Positions 1 to 9,458 of a stretch of DNA of 64,000 nt are shown in pieces. The translations under genes and the position numbers were made by a program. Each line of letters opens with the position of its first letter. Within the stretch, counting starts at the first letter, position 1. The notes under the pieces were generated by a model. That model had not been told where the DNA came from. It did not search any database and worked only from the letters and a program-made list of their open reading frames with translations. The DNA is from G965215045 sp965215045 (lineage in GTDB: Bacteria > Pseudomonadota > Gammaproteobacteria > JABABF01): the NCBI GenBank assembly GCA_965215045.1, contig OZ244031.1, positions 930,001 through 994,000 on the forward strand. The letters are read 5' to 3'.

Positions 1-1001
1 CCAGGTCCGGGGTGGCGATGTACGGACGCGCAAAAGACACCGCATCGGCCCGCCCGCTCACAACCGCCTGTTCGGCAGAGTTCTTATCGTAGCTGCCGTT
101 GACGATCAACGCGCCATCGTACAAGGCACGGACATCGGCCGGGCCGAAATCCTGCGTTTCAATATTGCCGCCGGCGATGCTGTCCTCCATGCCGCGCTCC
201 ACGACCTCCAGGAAAGCCAGCCCGCGCCTGTCCAGTTCCGGGAGCGCGTGTTCATACAGCGGCCCGGGATTGCTCTCATGACAATCCCAGGTCACGGTAA
301 ACGGAGAGAGACGAATACCGGTATATTCGCGGCCGATGGCGGCGACCACCGCATCCGTCACCTCCAGCATAAAACGGCAGCGGTTCTCCACCGTCCCGCC
401 ATACGCGTCCTGGCGCAGGTTGGTTCCGTCATACAGGAACTGCTCGATCAGGTAGCCGCTGGTCGCGTGAATCTCCACGCCGTCAAAACCCGCCTCCATC
501 GCATTGTGTGCCCCCTGTTGAAAGTCGCTGACAATGCCGGGAATCTCCTCCAGTTCCAGGGCGCGCGGTTCCGAAGTCGGTTCAAAACCGTTCTCCGTGA
601 ACGTGTTCACATCCCCGCGCACCGCAGAAGGTGCGACCGGTGCCGCGCCGTTCTCCTGGAAACAGCAATGCGAGACCCTGCCGACATGCCACAGCTGGCA
701 GACGATACAGCCACCCGCCTCGTGCACCGCTGCCGTGACTTTTTTCCAGGCGGCAATTTGTCCGGGCGTATAAATGCCGGGCGTGGCGATGGAACCCGTG
801 CCCTGCTGCGAGACGCTGGTCGCCTCGGTAACGATCATGCCGGCACCGGCGCGTTGTGCGTAATACTTCGCCACGGAAGCGGTTGGCGTGCGCTCCTGCG
901 GCGAACGGGCCCGCGTCATCGGCGCCATCACCACCCGGTTCTTCAGGGTGATCGCACCCAGGCGAATGGGTTGTGAAAGAGGACTGCCGTCAGTCGTCAT
1001 G
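1..1001 (-). CDS. Old Yellow Enzyme family FMN oxidoreductase, 3' end off the window
   Basis: Alkene reductase of the Old Yellow Enzyme type, using FMN and NAD(P)H to reduce activated C=C bonds. Reading from the ATG at 1001, the protein opens with IRLGAITLKNRVVMAPM, has QLWHVGRVSH near residue 105, then EIHATSGYLIEQFL and a YGGTVENRCRF segment, all in family order. The reading frame stays open to base 1, so the C-terminal end of the barrel lies outside. The usual His-x-x-Asn/His substrate-anchoring pair reads His-Ala-Thr-Ser here, so the second residue is replaced. The gene is divergent from the dehydrogenase at 1149 and probably belongs to the same catabolic neighbourhood. The natural substrate cannot be told. 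Confidence 0.9.
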
Positions 1002-1148
1002 CTTCGGTTCCCTATCAAACAAGACGCCAGATTATAGAGAACCCCGACATCCGGTTGCCGCCCAAGGCCCGTGTTATACTGCGGCGACACCGGCATTCGC
1101 CGGCTTATCTCCCGCATTTTCAGCTCACACCCGCAGCGCAGAACCGCA

Positions 1149-2090
1149 ATGAAAGCCATCCAAGTCATCGACAGCACACCGCAACTGGCCGACATCCCGG
1201 CCCCCGAAGGCGAAGGCGTCAAAGTGCAGGTGCGCGCCGCCTCCATCTGCGGCTCAGACGTGCATTTAATAGATACCGGCTTCGCCCCCGACGGCACAGT
1301 GCTGGGACACGAGTTCGCCGGCTTCACCCCCGACGGCACAGCGGTGGCGGTAGAGCCAGTGCAGGGGTGCGGCGAATGCCAGGCGTGCACAGACGGCTTC
1401 AGCCCGCATTGCAGCAGCGGACAGGCCTCTTACGTGGGAGTGATGCTCCAGGGCGGCATGGCCGAACACGTGGTAGTGCCGGAACACACCCTGGTCCCGC
1501 TCCCCTCCGGCCTGGAGGCACACAACGCCTCGCTGGTCGAACCGCTGGCCGTGGGCATCCACGGCGTCCAGCGCGCCGGACTGCAAAAAAGTGACCGCGT
1601 GCTCGTGGTCGGTGCCGGGGCGATCGGCCTCGCCGCCATCGCCGCACTGCACAGCGCAGGTTTCAAACCCGATGTCATCGCCCGGCATGCACACCAGAAA
1701 GCGGCCGCCGAACGCCTGGGCGGAGTCAATAAGAGCGGCGAAGGCTACGACGTGGTATTCGACTGCGCGGGTGCAGACGAGTCCCTGCGCGAATCCCAGG
1801 AGCGCGTTCGCCCCCTGGGCAAAGTTATCCTGCTGGGCACCCTCTGGGCACCGGCCTCCGTCGATATGACACTGTGCCAGAAAGAGATCTCGCTGATCCC
1901 CTCCATGGGCTACAAGATGGGCGCGCGCCCCGACCGCACTTTCGATACCGCCGCGCGCATGCTGCTGGAACGACCCGAGATCGCAGAGACCCTGATCACC
2001 CACCGCTTCCCGCTCGACGGCGTCGACGAAGCCTTCGCCGCAGCCTCCAACCGGGCGTCGGGTGCCATCAAGGTCGCCTTCGAAATCTAA
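1149..2090 (+). CDS. medium-chain zinc-dependent alcohol dehydrogenase
   Basis: 313-residue medium-chain dehydrogenase of the threonine/sorbitol dehydrogenase branch, oxidising an alcohol with NAD(P). Visible marks are the catalytic-zinc segment SICGSDVHLID (residues about 37-47), GTVLGHEFAGF, a cysteine cluster CGECQACTDGFSPHC for the structural zinc near residue 80, and the Rossmann glycines in VVGAGAIGLAAIAAL near residue 155. The ATG at 1149 is chosen over an in-frame ATG 26 codons upstream because it starts the conserved MKAIQVID. A TATACT box at 1075-1080 suggests its own promoter. It is divergent from the OYE gene. Substrate unknown; the steroid and terpenoid context is only suggestive. 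Confidence 0.9.
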   Translation: MKAIQVIDSTPQLADIPAPEGEGVKVQVRAASICGSDVHLIDTGFAPDGTVLGHEFAGFTPDGTAVAVEPVQGCGECQACTDGFSPHCSSGQASYVGVMLQGGMAEHVVVPEHTLVPLPSGLEAHNASLVEPLAVGIHGVQRAGLQKSDRVLVVGAGAIGLAAIAALHSAGFKPDVIARHAHQKAAAERLGGVNKSGEGYDVVFDCAGADESLRESQERVRPLGKVILLGTLWAPASVDMTLCQKEISLIPSMGYKMGARPDRTFDTAARMLLERPEIAETLITHRFPLDGVDEAFAAASNRASGAIKVAFEI

Positions 2091-2326
2091 CACCGCAGGC
2101 ACCGCCCGCACCGGCGTCGCTATCTTTGCACCCCCCGGCCCGGCATCTCCCGGCCCGGACCTCCACTCCGACGCACTGACATCTCCAACCCCGGCAGCCG
2201 ACACAACTTCAAGCACCCCGACACCGCCCCGCAACAAAGACAGTCACTTCAACCAGCACTGGCCCGGACCTGCACCCCGGCAGCCGCGACCGGCGCGGGC
2301 GGAAAACCTTTTCTTTAAATAGGGTT

Positions 2327-3577
2327 TCAGGCGGCGAGTCTTTGCCGCAGTTTTTTAATCTGTTCGCCGATCCAGGCACTGAGCCAGAAGTTCACGCTCT
2401 CGCTCAACAATTGTTCATGCGCAGCGATGGCGAGTTCCAATGCCTGTGCATTTTCCGGCTCCACCGACAGCACGATGTCCAACAGGTGCAGCGCCTCTAT
2501 AGACTCCCCGGCCTCCAAACGCTGCTGCGCCCTCTGCAACAGTGCCAGGGTGCCACCGGCCAGCTCGACCAGGTCCCGGTGCACCGCATCCTGCGGCGTC
2601 GCATACAACTCCGTGGTCGAACGATGATGAAACCAGCCGGCGTAGTTCTCCCAGATCGCGCGCACACTCCAGCGCACCGTGCCATAGCCCTCGCCGACCT
2701 CCAGTTCCGGCGGCAGGCGGATCTCGCGCATCAACGTATGCACGTCCCGGCCCTCGTTCATACCCTTCACCGTCTCATCATGCACATAGAGCGTGGCATC
2801 GTGCAGGCGTTGCAACTCGCTGCGCACCAGGTCGCCGCCGGCCACCGGGTCATGATGGCCCACCAGCAGCAACTCCGCCCCCAGGTCCATGACCTTCTGA
2901 ATGGCAGCCGCCACCGTCAATGCATCCCGGTAGCGATCGCCGCGAATCGTGACCAAGTTCGGAAAATGCCCGAACAGGCAGCCGAACAGGTTGCCGGTAA
3001 AACAGATCTTGTGCTGCGGCAGCCAGATCACCAGCGAGTCATTAGTCTCCGCCCCGGGAATGGCCAGTAACTCCACATCCAGGCCACCCAGCTGAATTTG
3101 ATAACGAGCCTCGAAAGTGATCGTCGGCGTCGGTGCATCCTGCGGCGGCACTGCACCGAACTCCGCCTGGATGCGCTGGTACGTCGCAGCCAGCGGCTCG
3201 GCAAAAGCAAACGCAGAACGCGAAACGCGAAACGGTGCCAGCCGCGCATCGTAGGCCTGGTGCTCGGCATTGGCCGCCGTCGCCACGATCTCCGTACCCG
3301 CCTCGCGGAAAAAGGCCGCACCGCCCACATGGTCCACGTGCCCCTGGGTAAAGATGATGTAGCGCAGGGGCGCAGTCGACACCTGCGCAAAATTCTTTTT
3401 GATCAGCGGAGCTTCCATGCTCATGCCCGTGTTGACCAGGATGTTGCCCTCCTCCGTGGTAATCAAAAAACTGTTGGAGAAAGCCTCCGTCAGGTAGATG
3501 AAATCATTGATCTTCCGGGCACCCGGACGCACCGGCTCCGGGGAACCGGGACGGGACTTGTACAGAGCATCGTTCAT
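2327..3577 (-). CDS. MBL-fold metallo-hydrolase, alkyl-sulfatase-like
   Basis: 416-residue metallo-beta-lactamase-fold hydrolase. The core has ILVNTGMSMEAPLIKK, then IIFTQGHVDHVGGAAFF, and later a LLVGHHDPVAGGD segment; the C-terminal third, ALHLLDIVLSVEPENAQAL, resembles the dimerisation domain of alkyl sulfatases. The metal motif normally reads HxHxDH; here it is Q-G-H-V-D-H, so the first histidine is glutamine, which may alter metal binding or substrate range. The start ATG at 3577 follows a plausible purine-rich site. It converges on the dehydrogenase ending at 2090. The 236-base gap holds only C-rich, weakly repetitive DNA with no gene that I can see. Confidence 0.82.
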   Translation of the reverse strand: MNDALYKSRPGSPEPVRPGARKINDFIYLTEAFSNSFLITTEEGNILVNTGMSMEAPLIKKNFAQVSTAPLRYIIFTQGHVDHVGGAAFFREAGTEIVATAANAEHQAYDARLAPFRVSRSAFAFAEPLAATYQRIQAEFGAVPPQDAPTPTITFEARYQIQLGGLDVELLAIPGAETNDSLVIWLPQHKICFTGNLFGCLFGHFPNLVTIRGDRYRDALTVAAAIQKVMDLGAELLLVGHHDPVAGGDLVRSELQRLHDATLYVHDETVKGMNEGRDVHTLMREIRLPPELEVGEGYGTVRWSVRAIWENYAGWFHHRSTTELYATPQDAVHRDLVELAGGTLALLQRAQQRLEAGESIEALHLLDIVLSVEPENAQALELAIAAHEQLLSESVNFWLSAWIGEQIKKLRQRLAA

Positions 3578-3746
3578 AGGTGGGGTTCCAACAGGCGGTG
3601 CCCCGGGGTTCCGGCGAACCGCTGTTTTTCTCGCAAGTGCATTCTTTTTACCGGCAAAGCGGCATTATATAAAACCCCGCGGCAGACCCAACACCCACCC
3701 CGCACCCGCGGCACCCCGCCTGAAACCCCGCGACAAACCACTCCCC

Positions 3747-3790
3747 TTGACAGCCTTGACTTAATCTAAATAATAATGGTTATCATTAAG
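3747..3790 (+). promoter_or_regulatory. sigma70-type promoter with overlapping Fur box
   Basis: TTGACA at 3747-3752 is followed after 18 bases by TAATAA at 3771-3776. Bases 3772-3790 (AATAATGGTTATCATTAAG) match 14 of 19 positions of the classical Fur box and lie across the -10. This is a standard layout for iron repression of the TonB receptor that starts at 3816. Confidence 0.8.
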
Positions 3791-3815
3791 TATCAGTCCT
3801 TCACCGGAGAACCCC

Positions 3816-6137
3816 ATGAGACGATCCTTCAAGCTGTCCTCCCATCACCCGGCCCCGGTCCGCCTGCTGGCGATCGTCGTGTCGGCATTTCTTCTCCAAT
3901 GGCAGATCCCCGCCCGCGCCCAGTCTTCCCCCGCAGAAAGGGAACTCGAAGAGACCACCATCATCGGCAAGCACCATGCCCTCCGGGAAATCCCCGGTTC
4001 TGCGCACACGGTGGACGCCGGCGACATAGAGCGTTTCCGCTACTCTGACATTCACCAGTTGTTGCGCCAGGTGCCGGGTCTGAACATGCGCGAAGAAGAA
4101 GGCTACGGACTGCGCCCCAACATCGGCATCCGCGGCAGTGCCACCGAGCGCAGCGAACGCATCACCCTCATGGAAGACGGCGTGCTGATCGCACCCGCAC
4201 CCTATGCGGCACCGGCCGCCTATTACTTCCCCACGGCCGGGCGCATGTCCGGCATCGAGGTACTCAAAGGTCCGGCCTCCATTACCCACGGCCCGTATAC
4301 CGTCGGCGGCGCACTGAACCTGCTCTCCACCCCGATTCCCGAACAACAGTCGGGGGCAGTCAAAAATGAGTTGGGCGACCAGGGCATCTGGCGCACACAT
4401 GCCTGGTACGGCACTGCCGAAGAACAGTGGGCCGGCCTCATCGAAACCCACCTGCACAGGGCCGACGGTTTCAAGGACATCGACCGGGCCCCAGACGACA
4501 CCGGGTTTGACCGGCAGGACTACCTGGCCAAGCTGCGCTACTCCTGGGAGACACCCGGGCTGCAACAATCCCTGCAACTGAAGTTCCAGCACTCCGAAGA
4601 AGACTCCGACCAGAGTTACCTGGGACTGACGAATGCGGACTTCAGCGCCGACCCCGACCGGCGCTATGCACCTTCGCAAAACGACAACTTCGATGCCGAA
4701 CACGATCAGCTGATGCTGAGCTGGAGTGCCCGGCATGAATCCGGTCTCGAGTGGAACCTCACGGCCTATCGCAACGATTTTGAGCGCAAGTGGTACAAGA
4801 CCGAGGGTTATTACACTCGCCGTGCCGGAGCGGACGGCAGCTTTGGCACCGACGATGACCCCAGCCTGTCCAGGCAGAGCTGGTCCTCCCTGATCGGCGA
4901 CCTCAATGGCAGCAGCATTCCCGATGAGTTGCGGGTGGAATTCCAGGGCGTGCTGGATGGTGAAAACATCATGGATTTCGGCACCACGACCAGTAAATAC
5001 ATCGGCCTGCGCGGCAACAACCGCGAATACTTCAGCGAGGGCGTGCAGTTCCGTGTGCAGTGGCAGATAGAGACAGACACCGCCGTGCATCTTCTGCAAG
5101 TTGGTGTGCGCCAGCATCGGGACGAGGAAGATCGCTTCCAACCCGAGCGCTTCTATGACATGAGGGATGGACAGCTGGAAGAGAATGAAGATCTCCTGCG
5201 CATCAACGCCAACCGCATCCAGGGTGCCGAGGCCACGGCAATCTGGGTGCGCGATGAAATCCGCATGGGAGATTGGATCCTCACCCCCGGCCTGCGTTAC
5301 GAAAACGTCCGCCAGCGGCGCGAGGACTGGGGGGGTGGCACCTGGATGTCGCAGTCCGCAGCGCGCGCGATGCCGTCCCGCGTGCGCAAAAACCGCACCG
5401 AGGTGCTGCTGCCCGGCCTGGGGATCACCCGCCTGGTCAATCCGGGGCTGGTCGTGTTCGTCGGCGTGCACGAGGGCTTTGCACCCGCGGGCAACCAGAC
5501 CGGGGCGGAAGAGGAGAGCAGTCTCAATTACGAACTCGGGGCGCGCCTGGGCAATGATGAGAGCGACTGGGCACTGAACCTGACCGCCTTTTACAACGAC
5601 TACAGCAACCTGCTGGGTTCCTGCACTGCTTCCATCGGCGCAAACTGCAACGTGGGCGACACCTTCAACGCCGGCGAGGTGGACATCAACGGCGTGGAAG
5701 TCGATGGCCGCATCTCCCTCCCGCACGGCCTGCAGGCGGAGTTCAATCTCACGTACACCGATGCCGAGTTTAAAAGCAGTTTCGACAGCAATGACTTTTT
5801 CGGCAAAGTGGAAAACGGGGACCCGCTGCCCTACACACCGCGCAAGCAGGGCTGGGTGGGCCTGGGCTGGCAGGGTGCCGTGCGGGGCAAAGAAAGCGGT
5901 CTCCAGTTGGCAGCCACGTACGTCGATAACACCTGCGTGACGGCGAGTTGCAACGATCGCACCGACTCCCTGTTTGGCGTCGACCTCAAGGCGAGTGTCG
6001 ATGTATACCCGGGAGTGCAACTGTATGCGAAGGCCACCAACCTGTTCGACAAGCGCACCATCGTCGCCCGACGACCCTACGGTGCACGACCCAATCAACC
6101 GCGCACCCTCCTGCTGGGCGTGAATTTCGATTTCTGA
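3816..6137 (+). CDS. TonB-dependent outer-membrane receptor, FecA-like
   Basis: 773-residue outer-membrane transporter that would import an iron chelate using TonB/ExbBD energy. It has an N-terminal signal peptide ending near PARAQ, a short EETTIIGK TonB-box-like stretch, the plug domain (LLRQVPGLNMREEEGYGLRPNIGIRG cut short here: the RQVPGLN and GIRGS landmarks near residues 80-105, VEVLKGPASI-type ending near 150), and a beta-barrel that finishes with an aromatic terminal residue (VNFDF). Length fits FecA-type receptors for ferric citrate or similar carboxylate siderophores. The Fur box at 3772-3790 implies induction in iron starvation. No FecI/FecR genes sit beside it, so signalling from this receptor is not indicated. 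Confidence 0.92.
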   Translation: MRRSFKLSSHHPAPVRLLAIVVSAFLLQWQIPARAQSSPAERELEETTIIGKHHALREIPGSAHTVDAGDIERFRYSDIHQLLRQVPGLNMREEEGYGLRPNIGIRGSATERSERITLMEDGVLIAPAPYAAPAAYYFPTAGRMSGIEVLKGPASITHGPYTVGGALNLLSTPIPEQQSGAVKNELGDQGIWRTHAWYGTAEEQWAGLIETHLHRADGFKDIDRAPDDTGFDRQDYLAKLRYSWETPGLQQSLQLKFQHSEEDSDQSYLGLTNADFSADPDRRYAPSQNDNFDAEHDQLMLSWSARHESGLEWNLTAYRNDFERKWYKTEGYYTRRAGADGSFGTDDDPSLSRQSWSSLIGDLNGSSIPDELRVEFQGVLDGENIMDFGTTTSKYIGLRGNNREYFSEGVQFRVQWQIETDTAVHLLQVGVRQHRDEEDRFQPERFYDMRDGQLEENEDLLRINANRIQGAEATAIWVRDEIRMGDWILTPGLRYENVRQRREDWGGGTWMSQSAARAMPSRVRKNRTEVLLPGLGITRLVNPGLVVFVGVHEGFAPAGNQTGAEEESSLNYELGARLGNDESDWALNLTAFYNDYSNLLGSCTASIGANCNVGDTFNAGEVDINGVEVDGRISLPHGLQAEFNLTYTDAEFKSSFDSNDFFGKVENGDPLPYTPRKQGWVGLGWQGAVRGKESGLQLAATYVDNTCVTASCNDRTDSLFGVDLKASVDVYPGVQLYAKATNLFDKRTIVARRPYGARPNQPRTLLLGVNFDF

Positions 6138-6148
6138 GCCCTGGGAAT

Positions 6149-6181
6149 GGCGCACTGGACACAGCTCCAGGCCAGTGCGCC
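6149..6181. terminator. inverted repeat between convergent genes
   Basis: GGCGCACTGG (6149-6158) and CCAGTGCGCC (6172-6181) form a perfect 10-bp stem with a 13-base loop, lying between the convergent receptor (ends 6137) and sulfotransferase (ends 6192). There is no T-run, so it may act bidirectionally as a weak or Rho-assisted terminator. Confidence 0.5.
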
Positions 6182-6191
6182 TCCCGGGGCC

Positions 6192-7475
6192 TCAGTCCGT
6201 CGCCGCCTCCCCGACCTCCGAAGGCACCCCGAAGCGTTCCTGGTAGGCGGCAAAGCGTGCGCGCTCGGTCGCCAGGTCCAGTCCCAGGTCGTCAAAGGAA
6301 TAGTTGTGTGCACCGTGCTTGCCCCTGGGTTTGTGCGCCAGGTAGTCGCGCATGCGCTGCTCCGCCTCCCCCGTGAACTCGATACCGAAGTGTGCGTACG
6401 CCTGCGCGATCACACCGAAGGGGTCCTGCAGCATATCCTGGTAGCGCACATCGAAGAACTGCGCCGGGGAGGCCTGCTCCCGGGCCGCCATCGCCGCCTG
6501 CAACCGGTGCGCCATGCCCTCGCCGCCGAAACCCGCCTTGATGATGCCGATGTCCGCGTGTTCTGAACGCATCCACGAGAGCGCCGAGAGAATGCTGGCC
6601 GTGGAACCCATGCTCTTGAGCGGGTCGCGATGCGTCATGATGATGCGCGCATCCGGGTACTCCGCAAGCAGCGTATCCAGCACCGCCATGTGGGACGGGG
6701 CCTTGAGCATCCAGCGCGGACGCCGGAAGCGGTGCTGCAACAGTTGCAGCACCTTGCGATGGTAGGCGTAGACCGGACGCTGGTCGACACCCGCATACCA
6801 GGTCCCGAAACTCGGGATCTGCACCCGCCCCAGCCATTCCTCGACCGCAAAAGTCGGCATCGTGAGCCAGATGCACTCGCAGGGAATTTTCGCACCCATC
6901 TCGTGCATGGCCTTGAACTCGGGCACCAGTTCGTTCCAGAACTGGACATACGTCTCGCACATCGCAATGCGCGGGTCCGTCTCGTAGCTCGCCTCCTCGG
7001 GCGGCGGACACGGGTAGCGCGCCTCCCAGGACAGCGGCACCCGGTGCGCCGGGTCCTGGGCCAGCAATTCATGCAGGATCGAAGTGCCCGAGCGCGGCAG
7101 CCCGACAATGAACAAGGGGCCCTCGATGCGTTCGTCAGCGATCGCCGGCAAGCTGCGATACGTTTCCTCGATCTGCAGGCGCACCTCCAGGGCATTGACA
7201 ATGTCGGCACGGCACAGCACCCGGCCCAGCAGCGTCAGCCGGGCCTCCGTCTCCAGGCTTTGCGTCAGTGTCTTCAGCCCCTCGCGCCAGACATCCTCCG
7301 GACCGAAATCAGAAAGCCCCGTGTTGTGCATCGCCTCGGCCAGCAGCGACTCCGCATCCAGCGGCAGACCCATGGCACCGTCCCCGCCCGAGGCCATCAT
7401 CGCCCGCCCCACCGCGTTCAGACGCCGCAGCCATTCCGGGTTCGAAGCCGACATGTCAAAGCGGGAATCATTCAT
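6192..7475 (-). CDS. sulfotransferase family protein
   Basis: 427-residue PAPS-dependent sulfotransferase-fold protein. The 5'-phosphosulfate loop is FIVGLPRSGTSILHELLAQD near residue 125, and the 3'-phosphate side appears as ARIIMTHRDPLKSMGST near residue 250, as in the Sulfotransfer_3 family. It would move a sulfuryl group from PAPS to a hydroxyl; the substrate is not evident, though steroid or lipid alcohols would fit the neighbourhood. It ends 54 bases from the TonB receptor with an inverted repeat between them. No membrane segment is visible, so it is probably cytoplasmic. Confidence 0.85.
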   Translation of the reverse strand: MNDSRFDMSASNPEWLRRLNAVGRAMMASGGDGAMGLPLDAESLLAEAMHNTGLSDFGPEDVWREGLKTLTQSLETEARLTLLGRVLCRADIVNALEVRLQIEETYRSLPAIADERIEGPLFIVGLPRSGTSILHELLAQDPAHRVPLSWEARYPCPPPEEASYETDPRIAMCETYVQFWNELVPEFKAMHEMGAKIPCECIWLTMPTFAVEEWLGRVQIPSFGTWYAGVDQRPVYAYHRKVLQLLQHRFRRPRWMLKAPSHMAVLDTLLAEYPDARIIMTHRDPLKSMGSTASILSALSWMRSEHADIGIIKAGFGGEGMAHRLQAAMAAREQASPAQFFDVRYQDMLQDPFGVIAQAYAHFGIEFTGEAEQRMRDYLAHKPRGKHGAHNYSFDDLGLDLATERARFAAYQERFGVPSEVGEAATD

Positions 7476-7573
7476 GCCGCACAGATACTCCGCCCCGCAA
7501 ATCCCTCGTCAGCAGATTGCACGGCTTGAAAAACATGCCGGCACCGCGGCTGGTGCACCGCACCGGTGCCCGC

Positions 7574-8347
7574 TCACAGACCGGGAACCAGCTGGGACGT
7601 CACGCCCCCGTCCACCGCCAGGGTCTGGCCGTTGATGTAACTCGCCTGCGCGCTGGCAAGGAACAGCACCGCGGCGGCGATCTCCTCCGGTTCCCCCAGG
7701 CGGCCGGCCACCTGCGAGCGCAGGAATTCCTCGCCCCGGTTCGGCAGCTTCTCCATCCAGGCCAACATGGGCGGCGTGGCGATGGGGCCGGGTGCCACAC
7801 AGTTGATGCGCACCCCGGCGGCGGCGTTCTCAACCGCCGCCACCTGCGTCAGGTTGATCACACCCGCCTTGGCGACACCGTACGAACCCTGCCGCGGCGT
7901 GCCGCGCAGCCCCGCACCCGAACTGATATTGACGATCGCCCCGCTGCCCTGCTCGCGCATCGGCCGCAAGGCGGCGCGCACCCCGTAAAAACACGAGTCC
8001 AGCGTCACCTCCAGGGTGGCGCGCCAGTCCGGGGTCGCCGTCTCCGTCAACGCAGTGAAATGACTCACGCCCACGTTATTGACCATCACATCCAGCCGTC
8101 CCTGGTCAGCCAGCACCGCCGCCACCAGCGCATCGACCTGCTCCGGGTCGCGCACATCGCAGACCTGCGTGTGCGGGGCAAAACCCTCCGCGCTCAAATC
8201 CCGTGCAGATTGTTCCAGGGTGGAAGCGTTGATATCGGCCATCCACAGCAAGGCCCCGGACTCCAGGAAAGCGCGCGAAGTGGCGAGCCCGATGCCCGCG
8301 GCCGCACCGGTGATGAGCACCGTCTGCCCCGTGAAATCCAAGTGCAT
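7574..8347 (-). CDS. SDR-family oxidoreductase
   Basis: 257-residue classical short-chain dehydrogenase. Cofactor site TGAAAGIGLATSRAF near residue 14, MVNNVGVSHF near 85, an IVNISSGAGLRG serine region and the Tyr-x3-Lys catalytic pair in GSYGVAKAGVINL. The C-terminal YINGQTLAVDGGVT is typical. The start is taken at the ATG at 8347 (MHLDFTGQTVLITG); an open extension to 8527 is low-complexity and lacks family similarity. The gene is divergent from the SDR at 8566. Likely oxidises a secondary alcohol in the local catabolic pathway; substrate not determined. Confidence 0.9.
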   Translation of the reverse strand: MHLDFTGQTVLITGAAAGIGLATSRAFLESGALLWMADINASTLEQSARDLSAEGFAPHTQVCDVRDPEQVDALVAAVLADQGRLDVMVNNVGVSHFTALTETATPDWRATLEVTLDSCFYGVRAALRPMREQGSGAIVNISSGAGLRGTPRQGSYGVAKAGVINLTQVAAVENAAAGVRINCVAPGPIATPPMLAWMEKLPNRGEEFLRSQVAGRLGEPEEIAAAVLFLASAQASYINGQTLAVDGGVTSQLVPGL

Positions 8348-8534
8348 GTTCCGGCGTGTTCCCCCACAAGTCACATACTGCAGCACCGGCGGCGAGACGG
8401 CAGCCGGCGGGCAATGGCGGGCGGCAGGGCCCGACAGCGGTCGCAAAAGACCGCACAGTTTCCCCCAAATGCGGAGGCCCCCCAGTGCGGGCCCGGAAAC
8501 GCAAAACGCGCCTCCTTCGCCGCCCATGAACCCC

Positions 8535-8540
8535 TATAAT
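8535..8540 (+). promoter_or_regulatory. -10 element TATAAT
   Basis: A consensus TATAAT lies 25 bases before the ATG of the SDR at 8566, with a GAAGGGGG ribosome site between. No good -35 hexamer is visible. Confidence 0.5.
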
Positions 8541-8565
8541 ACCGCCTTCTGAGAAGGGGGCGACC

Positions 8566-9393
8566 ATGGACTTGGAAATAGCAGGCAAAACCGTGGTGAT
8601 CACCGGCGGCAGCGGCGGCATCGGACGCGGACTGGTGCTGGAATTCGCCCGCGAAGGCTGCAAGGTGGTCAGCGCATCGCGCGATGCAGACACCGGCAAA
8701 CAACTTGAAGCCGAGGCACAGGACTTCGCCGGCGAAGTGTTGGCCGTGTCCACCGATGTCACCGACCGCACCTCCGTCGAAGCCATGCAGAAAGCCTGCC
8801 ACGAACGCTTCGGCCCGGTCGACATCCTGGTCAACAATGCCGGCGGAGTCGCCAAGCCCTCGGAGTTCGCCGAGCTGGACCAGGACAGCCGCAACTGGGA
8901 AATCCAACTCAACATCAACGGCGTGGTCAACTGCTGCCAGGTGCTGGGCCGGGACATGCTGGAGAGCGGGGCCGGCAGCATCATCAACATCTCCTCCAAC
9001 TCCTCGCTGCTGGGCGAGGCCGCCGCCAATGTCGTCCACTACGGCGGCGTCAAGGGCTTCGTCAATTCCTTCACCAAGGCACTCGCCTGGGAGTGGGCCG
9101 CCAAGGGCGTGCGCATCAACAACATCTGCCCGGGCTGGATCGTGCCCTACAAGGAAGAACACGTGGGCTCGGGGAGTTTCTGGAACCGCTTCGGCTTCGA
9201 CCAGATCGGGCGCCCCGAGCAGATGCAGGCCGCCCTGGAAGAAGGCACCCTCTACAACATGAGCGGCTTGCCCATCCCGCGCCTGGGCCGCCCCGAGGAC
9301 ATCGCCTACCTGTGCATGTTCCTGGGCTCGGACAAGTCCGGCTACATCACCGGCCAGATGATCAGCGTGAGCGGCGGTGCCTTCATGCACTGA
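8566..9393 (+). CDS. SDR-family oxidoreductase
   Basis: 275-residue short-chain dehydrogenase. It has the NAD(P) motif TGGSGGIGRGL at residue 13, DILVNNAGGVAKPS near 86, an INISSNSSLLG serine region, the Tyr-x3-Lys catalytic pair in VVHYGGVKGFVNS and the C-terminal YITGQMISVSGGAFMH. It is read divergently from the SDR at 8347 and is followed 65 bases later by the DUF1214 gene, so the two probably form one transcript. It is not a near-copy of the neighbouring SDR. Substrate unknown. Confidence 0.92.
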   Translation: MDLEIAGKTVVITGGSGGIGRGLVLEFAREGCKVVSASRDADTGKQLEAEAQDFAGEVLAVSTDVTDRTSVEAMQKACHERFGPVDILVNNAGGVAKPSEFAELDQDSRNWEIQLNINGVVNCCQVLGRDMLESGAGSIINISSNSSLLGEAAANVVHYGGVKGFVNSFTKALAWEWAAKGVRINNICPGWIVPYKEEHVGSGSFWNRFGFDQIGRPEQMQAALEEGTLYNMSGLPIPRLGRPEDIAYLCMFLGSDKSGYITGQMISVSGGAFMH

Positions 9394-9458
9394 AGGTCGG
9401 CTGGTTGGCGATACGCAGGTTCCCCACCTTCCCCCGCTGATACAGGAGGCGAGCACCC

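Noticed and set aside
3801..6155. 784-codon open frame antisense to the TonB receptor
   Set aside because: No recognisable motifs, mirrors the receptor's codons; the receptor has signal peptide, plug, barrel and Fur box.
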